Shown here one piece after another: positions 31,088 to 41,342 of a stretch of DNA of 64,000 nt (the stretch's first letter is position 1; each line of letters starts with the position of its first letter). The stretch spans positions 62,001 to 126,000 of the forward strand of contig NZ_JANFMV010000001.1 of NCBI RefSeq assembly GCF_024385575.1, given 5' to 3'. Below the pieces are notes generated by a model. That model saw nothing but the letters and a program-made list of their open reading frames with translations. It ran no database searches and was not told the origin of the DNA. The position numbers and the translations under genes were made by a program. This DNA is from Rhizobium sp. NRK18. GTDB lineage: Bacteria > Pseudomonadota > Alphaproteobacteria > Rhizobiales > Rhizobiaceae.

Positions 31088-32488
31088 TCAAGTCTCAGTC
31101 CGGCCGGTCGAACCGGCCGGATATGGCGTCCCGATCAGGATCGCCAGGCCGCCGCACAGGAAGACGAGCAGCGTCGCCATGCCGAGATGGGCCGAGCCGG
31201 TCAGGTAGGCGACCAGAGAAAAGCTCGCCGTCGCCATGAAGCTCGTCGCCCGTCCGGACAGAGCATAAATTCCGAAATATCGACCGGCTTCGTCGAGCCT
31301 GATGCTGCGCGCCAGATAGGAGCGCGACGACGCCTGCACAGGGCCAAAGGCCAGGCCGATCAGGACGCCGTAAAGGATGTAGGCCTTCTCCGCCGCCGTC
31401 GCGAAGATGCCGCCATTGTCCACCATCGACAGATGCACAAGCCCGAACAGGGTGTAGCCCGGGCCGGTCGAGATGATGCCTGCCGTCGCTACGGTCAGGC
31501 AGATGAGGCTGGAGAGAACCGTTGCCTTTGACCCGAACTTCCTGTCGACGGCACTTGCGCCCCAGCACCCGCCGATCGCGACGATGTTGAGGATGATGCC
31601 GTATATGCCGATTTCCATCGTCGCCCAGCCGAACATGCCGGCGGCAAAGGCGCCACCGAGGAACAGCAGACCGTTGACGCCATCCTGATAGATCATCCGG
31701 GCCACAAGAAAGCGCAGGATGGCCGGCCTTCCCCTCAATTCCACCAAAGTTGCCTTCAGATCCGCCAGACCGTGACGGACGGCCGTTCCGAGGGCTTCTC
31801 CCTTCGTGGCGTCCGGGGTGAAAAAGAACATCGGCAGGATGAAGATGAAGTACCAGACCGCCGAAATCGGGCCGGTGATGCGCGCGTCCTCGCCGGCGGC
31901 CGCATCGAGGCCGAAGAGCGGCTTCGTGCCGAGGATCGTCAGCCCGGTCTCCGGACTTCCGGCAAGGAAGAGCACGAGAAAGATCAGGACGATCATGCCG
32001 CCGAGATAGCCCAGCCCCCAGGCGATGTTGGATATCTTGCCGACATTTTCGGTCGAGACCAGCCGGGGCATCATCGAATCGTTGAAGACGATCGAAAACT
32101 CAGCAGCGATGCTTGCCAGGATCATGAAGATCACCGGATAGACCAGCGGCGAACCCGGCGCGGCGAACCAGAGCATGGTGAGGCTGGCGATCTTGATCGT
32201 CGCAAAGAAGCCGATCCATGGCTTTCTGCTGCCGCTGCGGTCGGCGATCGAGCCGAGAACGGGCGACAGGATGGCCACTATGATCGAGGCGATCGTGCCC
32301 ATATTGCTCCACGCCGTTTGCGCGGCAACGGGATCCGTGGTGAGCCGGGAGACGAAATAAGGGCCGAAGATGAAGGTGGTGACGACCGTGAAGAACGGCT
32401 GGGCCGCCCAGTCGAAGAACATCCACCCCACAATGCCCCGGCGCTTGGCCGGTGCAACATGCGCCAGTGCATCGGTTGCTGAAGTCAA
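31088..32488 (-). CDS. MFS transporter, UMF1/Atg22-like
   Basis: A polytopic inner-membrane protein of 466 residues with about 12 hydrophobic segments. The start GWMFFDWAAQPFFTVVTTFIF, the SPVLGSIADRSGSRKPW loop between segments 2 and 3, and the C-terminal ASSRSYLARSIRLDEAGRYFGIYALSGR motif are typical of the UMF1 family related to vacuolar Atg22. Family members export small metabolites such as amino acids; the substrate here is unknown. It converges with purH with only 9 bp between stop codons. Confidence 0.88.
   Translation of the reverse strand: MTSATDALAHVAPAKRRGIVGWMFFDWAAQPFFTVVTTFIFGPYFVSRLTTDPVAAQTAWSNMGTIASIIVAILSPVLGSIADRSGSRKPWIGFFATIKIASLTMLWFAAPGSPLVYPVIFMILASIAAEFSIVFNDSMMPRLVSTENVGKISNIAWGLGYLGGMIVLIFLVLFLAGSPETGLTILGTKPLFGLDAAAGEDARITGPISAVWYFIFILPMFFFTPDATKGEALGTAVRHGLADLKATLVELRGRPAILRFLVARMIYQDGVNGLLFLGGAFAAGMFGWATMEIGIYGIILNIVAIGGCWGASAVDRKFGSKATVLSSLICLTVATAGIISTGPGYTLFGLVHLSMVDNGGIFATAAEKAYILYGVLIGLAFGPVQASSRSYLARSIRLDEAGRYFGIYALSGRATSFMATASFSLVAYLTGSAHLGMATLLVFLCGGLAILIGTPYPAGSTGRTET
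31100..31120. terminator. Strong hairpin between convergent purH and MFS genes
   Basis: CCGGCCGGT/ACCGGCCGG with a 3-nt loop lies inside the last codons of the MFS gene and 22 bp past the purH stop. It has no T tract, so it may stop or pause transcription from purH rather than act as a classic intrinsic terminator. Confidence 0.4.
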
Positions 32489-32595
32489 GACGGATCTCCG
32501 AACGTGACCGCCGGGACCGGCGGCCGCATGATGTGGGGCGAAGCGCTGGAAGCCCGGCTAACCGGGCATCCACGCAGGGGACGTGTCAGACACTC

Positions 32596-35500
32596 TCACC
32601 TGGCAGCAGTTTGCGCAAGGTCGTTCAGGATGCCTGCGGCAACGGCGATCTTGGCGAGCGTCGGATCGGTCTTGTCGCCGAGAATGTGCAATTCCGCCGC
32701 CATCCGCTCGATGGCCCCCTTGTCGGCGGAAATCCATGCGGCGACAGGGGACTTGTGGTTCGGGTTGCCGGTCATGGCGGCGACCGCTATGCGGCGGCGT
32801 GCCGATGCGATCTGATCGAGGCAGCGCACCAGCGCCAGCGTGTCGTAATGGTCGGCGGTGACCACCCTGCTGCCGGAGTTGATCAGCTGGTCGACATGCA
32901 GGGCCTTGCCGGCCTCGAAGAAGGCGGTGGCCGCGCGTTGCAGGCTCTGCGCCGAGTCCGTGGCGATTTCGATGATATCCGGGATGACGAGAAGACCCCG
33001 CAACGCGGCAATTTCCTTCGCCAGTTCTTCCGGAACGCCGGCGTCGATCATGCGTGCTTCACGCTCCGCGATTTCGGTGGCGATATCCTCGGAAATCAGT
33101 GACGGGATCACGGACTTGAGCTTCTTCACCGCGGACCTGATGGCTTCGACATGCTCGCCCATTCCCTTTGCCGAGACGCCGGTCTTGGCGAGGATCTGCG
33201 TTCCCATGGCGTGCACTGCACTGATTTCCGCATAGATCGCGTTCTGTTGGCGTCCGTCGGTCGCGCCGTCGAGCTTGTGGGTTTCCTCCCAGAGCCTCGT
33301 CAGGTCGAAGCCGTCGCGGACAACCGCTGCCGCCTTGACGATGTCCGGAGACGTGGCGCCGGTTGCGTCGCCGATCTGGACGATGAAGCCCGGACCGCCC
33401 CAGTTGATCGTCTCGTTGCCGAGCAGGGTGGAAATGATTTCCCGGCGCAGACGGTGGCCGGCGATATCCGCAGCATAGGTGCGCTGCATCTTCTGCGGAA
33501 AGTAGCCGGCGAGAAGATCGGCGAAATAAGGATCGTCCGGCAGGTCGCTCGCCACCAGTTCGTCGAAGAGGACGATCTTGGCGTAGGATAGAAGTACCCC
33601 GATTTCCGAGCGCGTCAGCGTCTTGCCGCTGGCGTAGCGCTCGGTCAGCGCGGCCTCGTCCGGCAGGGTTTCGACATGACGATCGAGGTGGCCGTCGGCC
33701 TCCAGCACATTCATCAGGCGGCCCAGTTCCTGGCCGTTTGCCGCGCCCTTGTCGGCGGTCAGCGAAATGGCGAGCGTCTGGAGATAATTGTTGGCGAGCA
33801 CCAGTTCGGCGACTTCCGGCGTCATGGATGCAAGCAGGGTGTTGCGCTTTTCGCGCGTCAGCCGTTCGTCGCGCATGGCGCTTGCGAGTGCGATCTTGAT
33901 GTTGACCTCGACGTCGGAGGAATTCACCCCGGCCGAGTTGTCGATGGCGTCGGAGTTGCAGCGGCCGCCCTTCAGCCCGTAGACAATGCGGCCCTTCTGC
34001 GTGACGCCGAGATTGGCGCCTTCACCGATCACCTTTGCGCGGACATCGCCGGCATTGATGCGGATCGGATCATTGGCGCGGTCGCCGACTTCGGCGTCGG
34101 TTTCCTCCGGCGCCTTGATATAGGTGCCGATACCGCCGAACCAGAGGAGATCGGCGGGTGCCTTCAGGATTGCCGTCATGATCTCGAATGGTGTTGCGAC
34201 CGTCTTGTTGAGGTCGATTGCGGCGGCGGCTTCCGCCGTCAGCTTCACCGACTTCTCGGCGCGGGAAATGATCATTCCACCCTTGGAAAGCAGGTCCTTG
34301 TTGTAGTCCTGCCAGCTGGAGCGGCCGAGATTGAAGAGACGCTTGCGCTCGGCAAGGGTGGTCGCCGGGTTCGGATCCGGATCGATGAAGATATCGCGAT
34401 GGTCGAAGGCCGCCAGAAGACGGATCTTCGGCGACAGGAGCATGCCGTTGCCGAAGACGTCGCCCGACATGTCGCCGACGCCGACGACCGTGAACGGCGT
34501 CGTCTGGATGTCCGTTCCCATTTCGCGGAAATGGCGTTTGACGGCTTCCCAGGCGCCGCGGGCGGTAATGCCCATCTTCTTGTGGTCGTAGCCGGCGGAA
34601 CCGCCCGAGGCGAAGGCGTCGTCGAGCCAGAAGCCAGCTTCCTGCGCCAATGCATTGGCGGTGTCGGAGAAAGTGGCGGTTCCCTTGTCGGCGGCAACGA
34701 CGAAATAGGGATCGTCGCCATCGAGCCGGATCGTGTCGGCCGGCCCGACGACATCATTGCCGTCGATATTGTCGGTGATCGACAGCATGGTGCGGATAAA
34801 GGTCTTGTAGGCCTCGCGGCCGGCATTGAAGACCTCGTCACGGCTGCCGCCTGCCGGCAGCTGCTTGGGGAAGAAGCCGCCCTTGGCGCCGACGGGAACG
34901 ATCACGGCATTCTTGACCTGCTGCGCTTTCACGAGGCCGAGCACTTCCGTGCGATAGTCCTGCGCGCGATCCGACCAGCGCAGGCCGCCGCGAGCCACCT
35001 TGCCAAAGCGCAGGTGGACGCCTTCAACCTCGACGCCATAGACGAAGATTTCGCGGAACGGGCGGGGATCGGGAAGGCCTTCCAATACCGCCGGATCGAG
35101 CTTGAAGGCCAGCACGGGCTTCGGCTTTCCATCGGCGTCGGTCTGGAAGTAGTTGGTGCGCAGCGTCGCCATGATCGCGTTCATGAAGCGCCTGAGAATG
35201 CGGTCCTCATCGAGGTTCGGTACCGAAGAGAGGCTTTCCTCGACCTTTTCCGTCAGGGCCTCCGTCCGCCTCGCCCGGGTTTTGTCCGAGGCCGTCGGGT
35301 CCATGCGCTCCTTGAAGAGGGTGAACAGGTCGGCTGCGATATTCGGGTACTTGTTGAGCGTTTCGGCGAGATAGCCCTGCGAATAGGTGATGCCCGTTTG
35401 GCGCAGATAGCGGGCATAGGCGCGCATCACGTTGGCTTCGCGGGCCTGAAGGCCGGCGGCGAGGATCAGCCGGTTGAATATATCGTCATCGACCGTGCCG

Positions 35501-37383
35501 GCGAAGGCGGCGAGGAAGGCCTCCTCAAGCGCTGCGCCGCGGCGATCCAGATCGACATTCCGGCCGTCCTGCGGTTCCAGCTCCATGTCATGTAGGACGA
35601 TCACCTGGTTCTTGTCATCGCCGGTCGATACGTGGAGTTCGAATGTCCGCTCGCTGATGACATTAAAACCGAGATGCTCCAGCAAGGGCACGCGGCGCGA
35701 CAGCGCGAGATGCGAATTGGCATGGAAGATTTTCAGCGACAGGATATCGCCGTGGTCGCTGGCGCTCTTGTAGAAGTCGATGCTGATCTCGGCACCGTTG
35801 CGGCAGGCGATGACATGCGGAAGGTCGGCGACGGCCTCTTCCGGCGTAAAGGCCTCCTGGAAGGCCTGGTTTGTCTCGATGCGGGGCGCCTTGGCACCGG
35901 CGAGCTGGGCGAAGCGAACATCCCAGCGGCTGGCGATCTCCCTGACGGCTTCTTCCAGCTTCGCCTGCGGCACCCGCGGCGTTTTGCCCGTCGAGCGGCC
36001 GATGATGAAGTGCACGCGCGCCACGCCGCCCTCGGGGAAAGCCGGGTAATAGGCGGAGACGCGGCCGTCATAGACGGTCTTGAAGTAACTGCCGATCTTT
36101 TCGCGGACCGCGGAATTGTATTCGTCTCGCGGCACATAGACGAGGAGCGAGACGAAGCGGTCGAAATGGTCGATGCGCGGCAGGACCCGGACGCGGGGCC
36201 GTTCGCTCAGATCGTTGATCTGCTCGCAAAAGCGGGCCAGCAAGGGCGCATCGATCTGGAAGAGGTCGTCACGCGGATAGGTTTCCAGCGTGTTCATCAG
36301 CATTTTGCCGGAATGGCTCTGCGGATCGAATCCGAAATGATCGACGACCTTCTGCACCTTCGAGCGCAGCAGCGGGATTTCCGACGTCAACTGTGTGTAG
36401 GCGGTCGAGGTGAAGAGACCGACGATGCGCAGTTCGCCGATGACGTTGCCGTCCTTGTCGAAGCGCTTGACGCCGACATAGTCCATATAGGCGCGCCGGT
36501 GGACGACCGATTTCACATTCGCCTTGGTGACGATCAGGAAGTCGGGTCCGTCGAGGAATTCTAGGATTTCCGGCGTGGTCGTGACGGCCTCCGGCCCCTG
36601 ACGCAGGACGAGAACATCGGGATCGGAGAGAAGGCCGAGGCCTTGTCCCTGGTCGCGCTCGACCTTGGCGCTGGGACCGTGGCCGGAATAGACGTACTCG
36701 CGCATGCCGAGGAAGGTGAAATTCTCGTCCCGCAACCAGGTCAGGAAGGCCAGCGCTTCGTCGCGATCGGATTTCTTCCGGCTGGCATTATAGGTGGAGA
36801 GCTCTTCCATTGCGGTATCGAGCTTCGCAAGCATCGGGCGCCAGTCGCGAACCGCCAGATGGACCTGCGAGAGGACGTGATAGAGCCTGGTGACCAGCTG
36901 TTCGGCCTGTTCGCGCGTGAGCAACGGCAGATGCAGCTGGATATGGCTGACGCGGGTTTCGGATTGCGACTTCTGGCCGGGCAGGGACAGGACGACGGAT
37001 CCATCGCCCGTCACCTCAAGGATCGGGTGCACCGCGAGAAAGAGATCCCGATGGTTCTGAGACACTTCGGTCATCACGGAATCGTAGAGGAACGGCATGT
37101 TGCGGTCGGTGATGCACAGAACGCTTGCAGCCTGTCCGCTGGGCTCCACCCCTTCGACCTGCGAGATCGTTATCCGGGTATTTTCGCCATCCCAGCTGAA
37201 AATCTCGCCGGCGGCGTGAACGGCCGAGCGGGCGAGCATATCGGCGGAATAGTGTTCCAGGTCGTCGTTGCTGGCTCGACCGAACAGGTAGGCGGGATCG
37301 ATATGGGGCGCACCACTCTCCTTGGCGAGGGAGCGAGCCTGCTCGATAAGCCGTTCATGTCTGGAGCTGTTCCGCGAAGCCAT
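32596..37383 (-). CDS. NAD-specific glutamate dehydrogenase, large (about 180 kDa) type
   Basis: Converts glutamate to 2-oxoglutarate with NAD, mainly catabolic. The 1595-residue protein belongs to the large GDH class with long N- and C-terminal regions. N-terminal ACT-like regions precede a catalytic core containing KGGFFPKQLPAGGSRDEV, KMGITARGAWEAVKRHFREMG, and the dinucleotide-binding GVGDMSGDVFGNGML. The start ATG at 37383 has GGGAGGACGTC upstream and gives MASRNSSRHERL; the open frame extends 38 codons further without support. The gene is monocistronic and divergent from pdxY. Confidence 0.95.
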   Translation of the reverse strand: MASRNSSRHERLIEQARSLAKESGAPHIDPAYLFGRASNDDLEHYSADMLARSAVHAAGEIFSWDGENTRITISQVEGVEPSGQAASVLCITDRNMPFLYDSVMTEVSQNHRDLFLAVHPILEVTGDGSVVLSLPGQKSQSETRVSHIQLHLPLLTREQAEQLVTRLYHVLSQVHLAVRDWRPMLAKLDTAMEELSTYNASRKKSDRDEALAFLTWLRDENFTFLGMREYVYSGHGPSAKVERDQGQGLGLLSDPDVLVLRQGPEAVTTTPEILEFLDGPDFLIVTKANVKSVVHRRAYMDYVGVKRFDKDGNVIGELRIVGLFTSTAYTQLTSEIPLLRSKVQKVVDHFGFDPQSHSGKMLMNTLETYPRDDLFQIDAPLLARFCEQINDLSERPRVRVLPRIDHFDRFVSLLVYVPRDEYNSAVREKIGSYFKTVYDGRVSAYYPAFPEGGVARVHFIIGRSTGKTPRVPQAKLEEAVREIASRWDVRFAQLAGAKAPRIETNQAFQEAFTPEEAVADLPHVIACRNGAEISIDFYKSASDHGDILSLKIFHANSHLALSRRVPLLEHLGFNVISERTFELHVSTGDDKNQVIVLHDMELEPQDGRNVDLDRRGAALEEAFLAAFAGTVDDDIFNRLILAAGLQAREANVMRAYARYLRQTGITYSQGYLAETLNKYPNIAADLFTLFKERMDPTASDKTRARRTEALTEKVEESLSSVPNLDEDRILRRFMNAIMATLRTNYFQTDADGKPKPVLAFKLDPAVLEGLPDPRPFREIFVYGVEVEGVHLRFGKVARGGLRWSDRAQDYRTEVLGLVKAQQVKNAVIVPVGAKGGFFPKQLPAGGSRDEVFNAGREAYKTFIRTMLSITDNIDGNDVVGPADTIRLDGDDPYFVVAADKGTATFSDTANALAQEAGFWLDDAFASGGSAGYDHKKMGITARGAWEAVKRHFREMGTDIQTTPFTVVGVGDMSGDVFGNGMLLSPKIRLLAAFDHRDIFIDPDPNPATTLAERKRLFNLGRSSWQDYNKDLLSKGGMIISRAEKSVKLTAEAAAAIDLNKTVATPFEIMTAILKAPADLLWFGGIGTYIKAPEETDAEVGDRANDPIRINAGDVRAKVIGEGANLGVTQKGRIVYGLKGGRCNSDAIDNSAGVNSSDVEVNIKIALASAMRDERLTREKRNTLLASMTPEVAELVLANNYLQTLAISLTADKGAANGQELGRLMNVLEADGHLDRHVETLPDEAALTERYASGKTLTRSEIGVLLSYAKIVLFDELVASDLPDDPYFADLLAGYFPQKMQRTYAADIAGHRLRREIISTLLGNETINWGGPGFIVQIGDATGATSPDIVKAAAVVRDGFDLTRLWEETHKLDGATDGRQQNAIYAEISAVHAMGTQILAKTGVSAKGMGEHVEAIRSAVKKLKSVIPSLISEDIATEIAEREARMIDAGVPEELAKEIAALRGLLVIPDIIEIATDSAQSLQRAATAFFEAGKALHVDQLINSGSRVVTADHYDTLALVRCLDQIASARRRIAVAAMTGNPNHKSPVAAWISADKGAIERMAAELHILGDKTDPTLAKIAVAAGILNDLAQTAAR

Positions 37384-37628
37384 TTTGACGTCCTCCCGTG
37401 ACGTTTTCGGATAAAATCCGCAAATTTTGGGCTGATTTTGCTTCAGTCGCGTTCTGGAATCTGCATTTTCCCAGTCATAACGTCGATTTTCCCTCAAAGT
37501 CGAGCGCCTTTTGTCCTTCGCCAGGATTGAATCGATTTGACTTATGCAAATAATCGTAAGGCCGGCGAAGGTGTTGACATCAGGCGCCTATTGGGTTGAT
37601 GAGCCTTATGCGTTTGTGGTGCACCTCT

Positions 37629-38495
37629 ATGTCAGACGTCTCTCCGGCCGTACTCGTCATATCCAGCCATGTGGTTCGCGGCTCCGTGGGCAACCGGGCC
37701 GCAGCTTTTGCCCTGGAGGCGCTAGGCCACCCGGTCTGGGCCATGCCGACCGTGGTTCTTCCCTGGCATCCGGGCCATGGCCCGGCCACGCGGCTGTCCT
37801 TCGCGCCGGATGATTTCGACCGGGCGCTGGACGATCTCGCGAATTCGCCGCGTGCAGGGGAGATCAAGGCGGTCCTGACGGGGTATTTCGCCGATGAGCG
37901 GCAGGTGCATGCTAGCGCGCGCCTGATCCGGGCCTTGCGAGACCGGCGCCCGGATCTCTTTTATGTCTGCGATCCGGTGATGGGCGATTTCGGCGGTCTT
38001 TACATCCCCGAGGCGACCGCGGCCGCTGTCCGGGATCAGCTTATTCCGCTTGCGTCGCTCGCTACCCCCAATCGCTTCGAACTTGGCTGGATGTCCGGTG
38101 CTTCGCTGGAGACCAATGCCGCGGTCATCGATGCCGCGTTGTCGCTCGGCCCTGCACAGGTGCTGGCGACGTCGGCGGTCGCCATGATGAAGGGCAGTAC
38201 CGGCAACCTGTTCCTCTCGGGCCGGCATGCGCTGATGGCCGAGCATCGGGCCATCGAAGGGTCGCCGAACGGTCTGGGGGACCTGCTTGCCGCTCTGATG
38301 CTGTCGCGTCTCGTCAAGGGTGAGGACGAGGAGCGGGCGCTGCAGATGGCGACGTCAACCGTTTTCGAAGTGGCCGCCCGCGCGGTCAAGCGCGGCAGCG
38401 ACGAGCTGATGCTGGAGACGGATATCGCCAGCCTGTCCACACCCATGGCCATGGTACAGATGCGACGACTTCATCATCCGGCCAAAAGCCGGTAG
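37629..38495 (+). CDS. pdxY: Pyridoxal kinase
   Basis: Phosphorylates pyridoxal to PLP in the salvage pathway. The 288-residue ribokinase-like protein has the N-terminal VLVISSHVVRGSVGNRAAAFALEALG substrate-binding region, the VCDPVMGDFGGLY segment, and the anion-hole/base motif NGLGDLLAAL near residues 215–225. The ATG at 37629 gives the family start MSDVSPAVLVISSHV; an ATG 11 codons earlier is less likely. No strong ribosome-binding site is visible. Confidence 0.92.
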   Translation: MSDVSPAVLVISSHVVRGSVGNRAAAFALEALGHPVWAMPTVVLPWHPGHGPATRLSFAPDDFDRALDDLANSPRAGEIKAVLTGYFADERQVHASARLIRALRDRRPDLFYVCDPVMGDFGGLYIPEATAAAVRDQLIPLASLATPNRFELGWMSGASLETNAAVIDAALSLGPAQVLATSAVAMMKGSTGNLFLSGRHALMAEHRAIEGSPNGLGDLLAALMLSRLVKGEDEERALQMATSTVFEVAARAVKRGSDELMLETDIASLSTPMAMVQMRRLHHPAKSR

Positions 38496-38530
38496 AACCA
38501 TTCCAAACAGATGAACAGGGATCAAAAATC

Positions 38531-39172
38531 ATGCTGCGCTTTCCCAAGAGGTTGCTCGACGGCTACAACGATTTCATGGGTGGCCGTTACCTTGACGAGC
38601 GCGATCGGTACAAAGCGCTGGCCGAGCAGGGCCAGAAGCCGCAGACGCTGGTGATCGCCTGTTGTGACTCCCGCGCCGCTCCGGAAACCATCTTCAATTG
38701 CGGCCCAGGTGAACTTTTCGTGATCCGGAACGTTGCCAACATGGTTCCTCCATACGAGCCGGACGGTAACTATCACTCGACCTCTGCGGCGCTGGAGTTC
38801 GCCGTGCAGTCGCTGCGGGTGAAGGATATCCTGGTGATGGGGCACGGCCGTTGCGGCGGTATCAATGCCGCGCTGAACCCGGATGGCGAGCCGCTTTCGC
38901 CGGGGGACTTCATCGGCAAGTGGATGGGCATGCTGCGGCCGACGGCGGCGCAGATCATCGGCAATACGCTGATGACGGCATCCGAACGGCAGACGGCGCT
39001 CGAGCGGGTGTCGATCCGCAATTCGCTTGCCAATCTGCGGACGTTCCCCTGCGTCAAGATCCTCGAGGACAAGGGAAAGATCCAGCTACATGGCGCCTGG
39101 TTCGACATTTCGACCGGCGAACTCTGGGTCATGGATCCGGACACCGGCGATTTCGCCCGCCCCAACGCATAG
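38531..39172 (+). CDS. Beta-class carbonic anhydrase
   Basis: A zinc enzyme that interconverts CO2 and bicarbonate. The 213-residue protein has the first zinc/dyad motif CxDxR in ACCDSRAAPE (near residues 44–51) and the His-x2-Cys pair in MGHGRCGGI, all ligands present. It is directly downstream of pdxY (35 bp), so a two-gene transcript is plausible, although the functions are unrelated. A hairpin 16 bp past the stop may end the transcript. Confidence 0.95.
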   Translation: MLRFPKRLLDGYNDFMGGRYLDERDRYKALAEQGQKPQTLVIACCDSRAAPETIFNCGPGELFVIRNVANMVPPYEPDGNYHSTSAALEFAVQSLRVKDILVMGHGRCGGINAALNPDGEPLSPGDFIGKWMGMLRPTAAQIIGNTLMTASERQTALERVSIRNSLANLRTFPCVKILEDKGKIQLHGAWFDISTGELWVMDPDTGDFARPNA

Positions 39173-39188
39173 TAAAGCCCAACGCATA

Positions 39189-39209
39189 ACCGGCCCGCTG
39201 GGGGCCGGT
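39189..39209 (+). terminator. Terminator-like hairpin after carbonic anhydrase
   Basis: ACCGGCCC/GGGCCGGT around a short loop lies 16 bp past the stop codon of the carbonic anhydrase gene. No T tract follows, so efficiency is doubtful. Confidence 0.5.
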
Positions 39210-39244
39210 CATCTCAATCGAAAAAGGGTGTCAGGCGGCGGCGG

Positions 39245-40075
39245 TTACTGCGCGCCGTCGATCTGCTGGCCGATATAGGCGATCGCCTGCTGATAGACGC
39301 CGGCGGCGTTCCAGCCCTGGATTGCCGAGAAATTGGCCTGGCCGGGCTGATAGCCGGCGCCACGCTGCCAGCCGTGGCCGACAAGGAAGTTGGCCGTCGA
39401 GGCAAGAGCGTCGGCGCGCGAGCCGATCAGATCGACGCTGCGGTTGCCGTCGCCGCTCACACCGTAACGGATGACGTTGCGCGGCAGAAACTGCGTCTGA
39501 CCGATCTCGCCATGGGCGGCACCGCGTGCGGAGGGGCTCAGATAGCCCTTCTGGACGAGTTCCAAGGCGGCGTAGAGCTGGTCGGTGAAGAAGGCCGAGC
39601 GGCGGCAGTCGAATGCGAGCGTGGTGACGGCCGACATGGTGTGCTGGTTGCCCTGGAAACCTCCGAAGCCGGTTTCCATGCCCCAGATGGCGATCAGTGG
39701 TCCGGCCGGTACGCCGTAGCGGCGTTCGATGGCTGCGAACAGCGAGGCATTGGCCCGCTTGACCTGCTTGCCCCGGGAGATGATCGACGCACCGCCGCGC
39801 TTGCGCATGAACTGATCGAAGGAGAGCTTGAAGCTGTGCTGACCGCGGTCGGCACGGATAGTCGGGACGTTGTACTTGACGCCGGAAAACGCCTTGTCGA
39901 GCGTCGATGCGCTGACGCCGCGCGATTGCGCCTGCTGCTTGAAATCCTGAACCCAGTTGTCGAAGCCGGCCGATGTGTTGCCGCATTTTGCGGCCGCCGA
40001 TGCGCCGGTAACGGTGGCTAGAAGTGTTGCGGCTGCCAGCGCGGCGCTCGCAAGTATCGTTTTTACTGCTCGCAT
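39245..40075 (-). CDS. Lytic murein transglycosylase (SLT_2/MltB-like)
   Basis: Cleaves the glycan strand of peptidoglycan to 1,6-anhydro-muropeptides in the periplasm. The 276-residue protein has a signal peptide (about residues 1–29, cleavage after GASA), then the MltB-family domain with the catalytic Glu in AIWGMETGFGG, and the GEIGQTQFLPRNVIRYGV and DLIGSRADALASTANFL segments. The lack of a lipobox suggests a soluble periplasmic enzyme. The start ATG at 40075 has CAGGAGAAT upstream. Confidence 0.92.
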   Translation of the reverse strand: MRAVKTILASAALAAATLLATVTGASAAAKCGNTSAGFDNWVQDFKQQAQSRGVSASTLDKAFSGVKYNVPTIRADRGQHSFKLSFDQFMRKRGGASIISRGKQVKRANASLFAAIERRYGVPAGPLIAIWGMETGFGGFQGNQHTMSAVTTLAFDCRRSAFFTDQLYAALELVQKGYLSPSARGAAHGEIGQTQFLPRNVIRYGVSGDGNRSVDLIGSRADALASTANFLVGHGWQRGAGYQPGQANFSAIQGWNAAGVYQQAIAYIGQQIDGAQ

Positions 40076-40210
40076 GAAATTCTCCTGGGGGATTCGGAAA
40101 TTCGCCGGAAACATGCCAGTTTGCCGGGTTTCTGTCACCACTGCCCTACTCCGAGAGCGTTAAAAAATGGCGCATTCTCCGGACGGTGTTGCGTTATACT
40201 GACACGTAAA

Positions 40211-40236
40211 AGAAAAGGCGGCCCCGGGGGCCGCCT
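40211..40236 (-). terminator. Intrinsic terminator after asd (minus strand)
   Basis: GGCGGCCCC/GGGGCCGCC forms a very strong stem; read on the minus strand it is followed by TTTTCTTTTACG. It lies 29 bp past the asd stop. Confidence 0.85.
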
Positions 40237-40264
40237 CAAAAGCGTGGTTTTATTCGCCGAAGGA

Positions 40265-41299
40265 TCAGGCGGCCTTCTTCTTGGCGCTGATCAGACCGCG
40301 ATTGACGAGCAGTTCGGCGATCTGAATGGCGTTCAGAGCCGCACCCTTGCGCAGATTGTCGGACACGACCCAGATGTTCAGGCCGTTCTCGACGGTTGCG
40401 TCCTCGCGGATGCGCGAGATGTAGGTCGCATCTTCGCCAGCCGATTCGTAAGGCGTGATGTAGCCACCGTTTTCGTGCTTGTCGATCACGAGGCAGCCCG
40501 GCGCTTCGCGCAGGATGTCGCGTGCCTGATCGGCGGTGATCTCGTTTTCGAACTCGATGTTGACCGATTCCGAATGGCCGATGAAGACCGGGACGCGCAC
40601 GGCCGTGCAGGTCACCTTGATCTTCGGGTCGAGCATCTTCTTGGTCTCGGCCAGCACCTTCCACTCTTCCTTCGTGTAGCCGTCTTCCATGAACACGTCG
40701 ATGTGCGGGATGACGTTGAAGGCGATGCGCTTGGTGAACTTCTTGTTCTCGATCGGATCGGCGACGAAGACGGCGCGAGTCTGGTTGAACAGCTCGTCCA
40801 TGCCTTCCTTGCCGGCGCCGGAAACGGACTGGTAGGTCGAAACCACGACGCGCTTGATCTTCGCGGCATCATGCAGCGGCTTCAGGGCCACGACGAGCTG
40901 GGCAGTCGAGCAATTCGGGTTGGCAATGATGTTCTTCTTCTTGAAGCCGGTGATGGCGTCCGGGTTCACTTCCGGAACGATCAGCGGAACTTCCGAATCG
41001 TAACGCCAGGCCGAGGAGTTGTCGATGACGACGCAGCCCTGTTCGCCGATCTTCGGGGACCACTTCTTCGAGACGTCGCCGCCCGCCGACATGAGGCAGA
41101 TGTCGGTGTCGGAAAAGTCATAGGTTTCAAGGTTTTTGACCGTGAGCGTCTTGTCGCCATAGGACACTTCGGTGCCGATGGAGCGGCTGGAAGCCAGTGC
41201 GACAACCTCGTCGGCGGGGAAACCGCGTTCGGCAAGGATCGTCAGCATTTCACGTCCGACATTGCCGGTTGCACCGGCGACTGCAATTTTGAAACCCAT
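40265..41299 (-). CDS. asd: Aspartate-semialdehyde dehydrogenase
   Basis: Reduces aspartyl phosphate to aspartate semialdehyde, the branch point to lysine/diaminopimelate, threonine, methionine and isoleucine. The 344-residue protein has the NADP-binding start VAGATGNVGREML, the active-site Cys in IANPNCSTAQLV, and the substrate-binding His in VPVFIGHSESVNIEF. AGCAGGAAA precedes the ATG. Upstream on the same strand lie two tandem hairpins and a small ORF with a Lys/Thr-rich end, which may regulate this gene. Confidence 0.97.
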   Translation of the reverse strand: MGFKIAVAGATGNVGREMLTILAERGFPADEVVALASSRSIGTEVSYGDKTLTVKNLETYDFSDTDICLMSAGGDVSKKWSPKIGEQGCVVIDNSSAWRYDSEVPLIVPEVNPDAITGFKKKNIIANPNCSTAQLVVALKPLHDAAKIKRVVVSTYQSVSGAGKEGMDELFNQTRAVFVADPIENKKFTKRIAFNVIPHIDVFMEDGYTKEEWKVLAETKKMLDPKIKVTCTAVRVPVFIGHSESVNIEFENEITADQARDILREAPGCLVIDKHENGGYITPYESAGEDATYISRIREDATVENGLNIWVVSDNLRKGAALNAIQIAELLVNRGLISAKKKAA

Positions 41300-41342
41300 T
41301 TTCCTGCTCTCTTTTCTGCCTCTCCTCGGTCGGTTTGGAGGT

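Noticed and set aside
33676..35595. 639-codon open frame opposite the NAD-glutamate dehydrogenase
   Set aside because: It lies wholly inside a well-supported large dehydrogenase gene and shows no motifs. The same applies to the 530-codon frame opposite the aldehyde dehydrogenase at 20054–21646.
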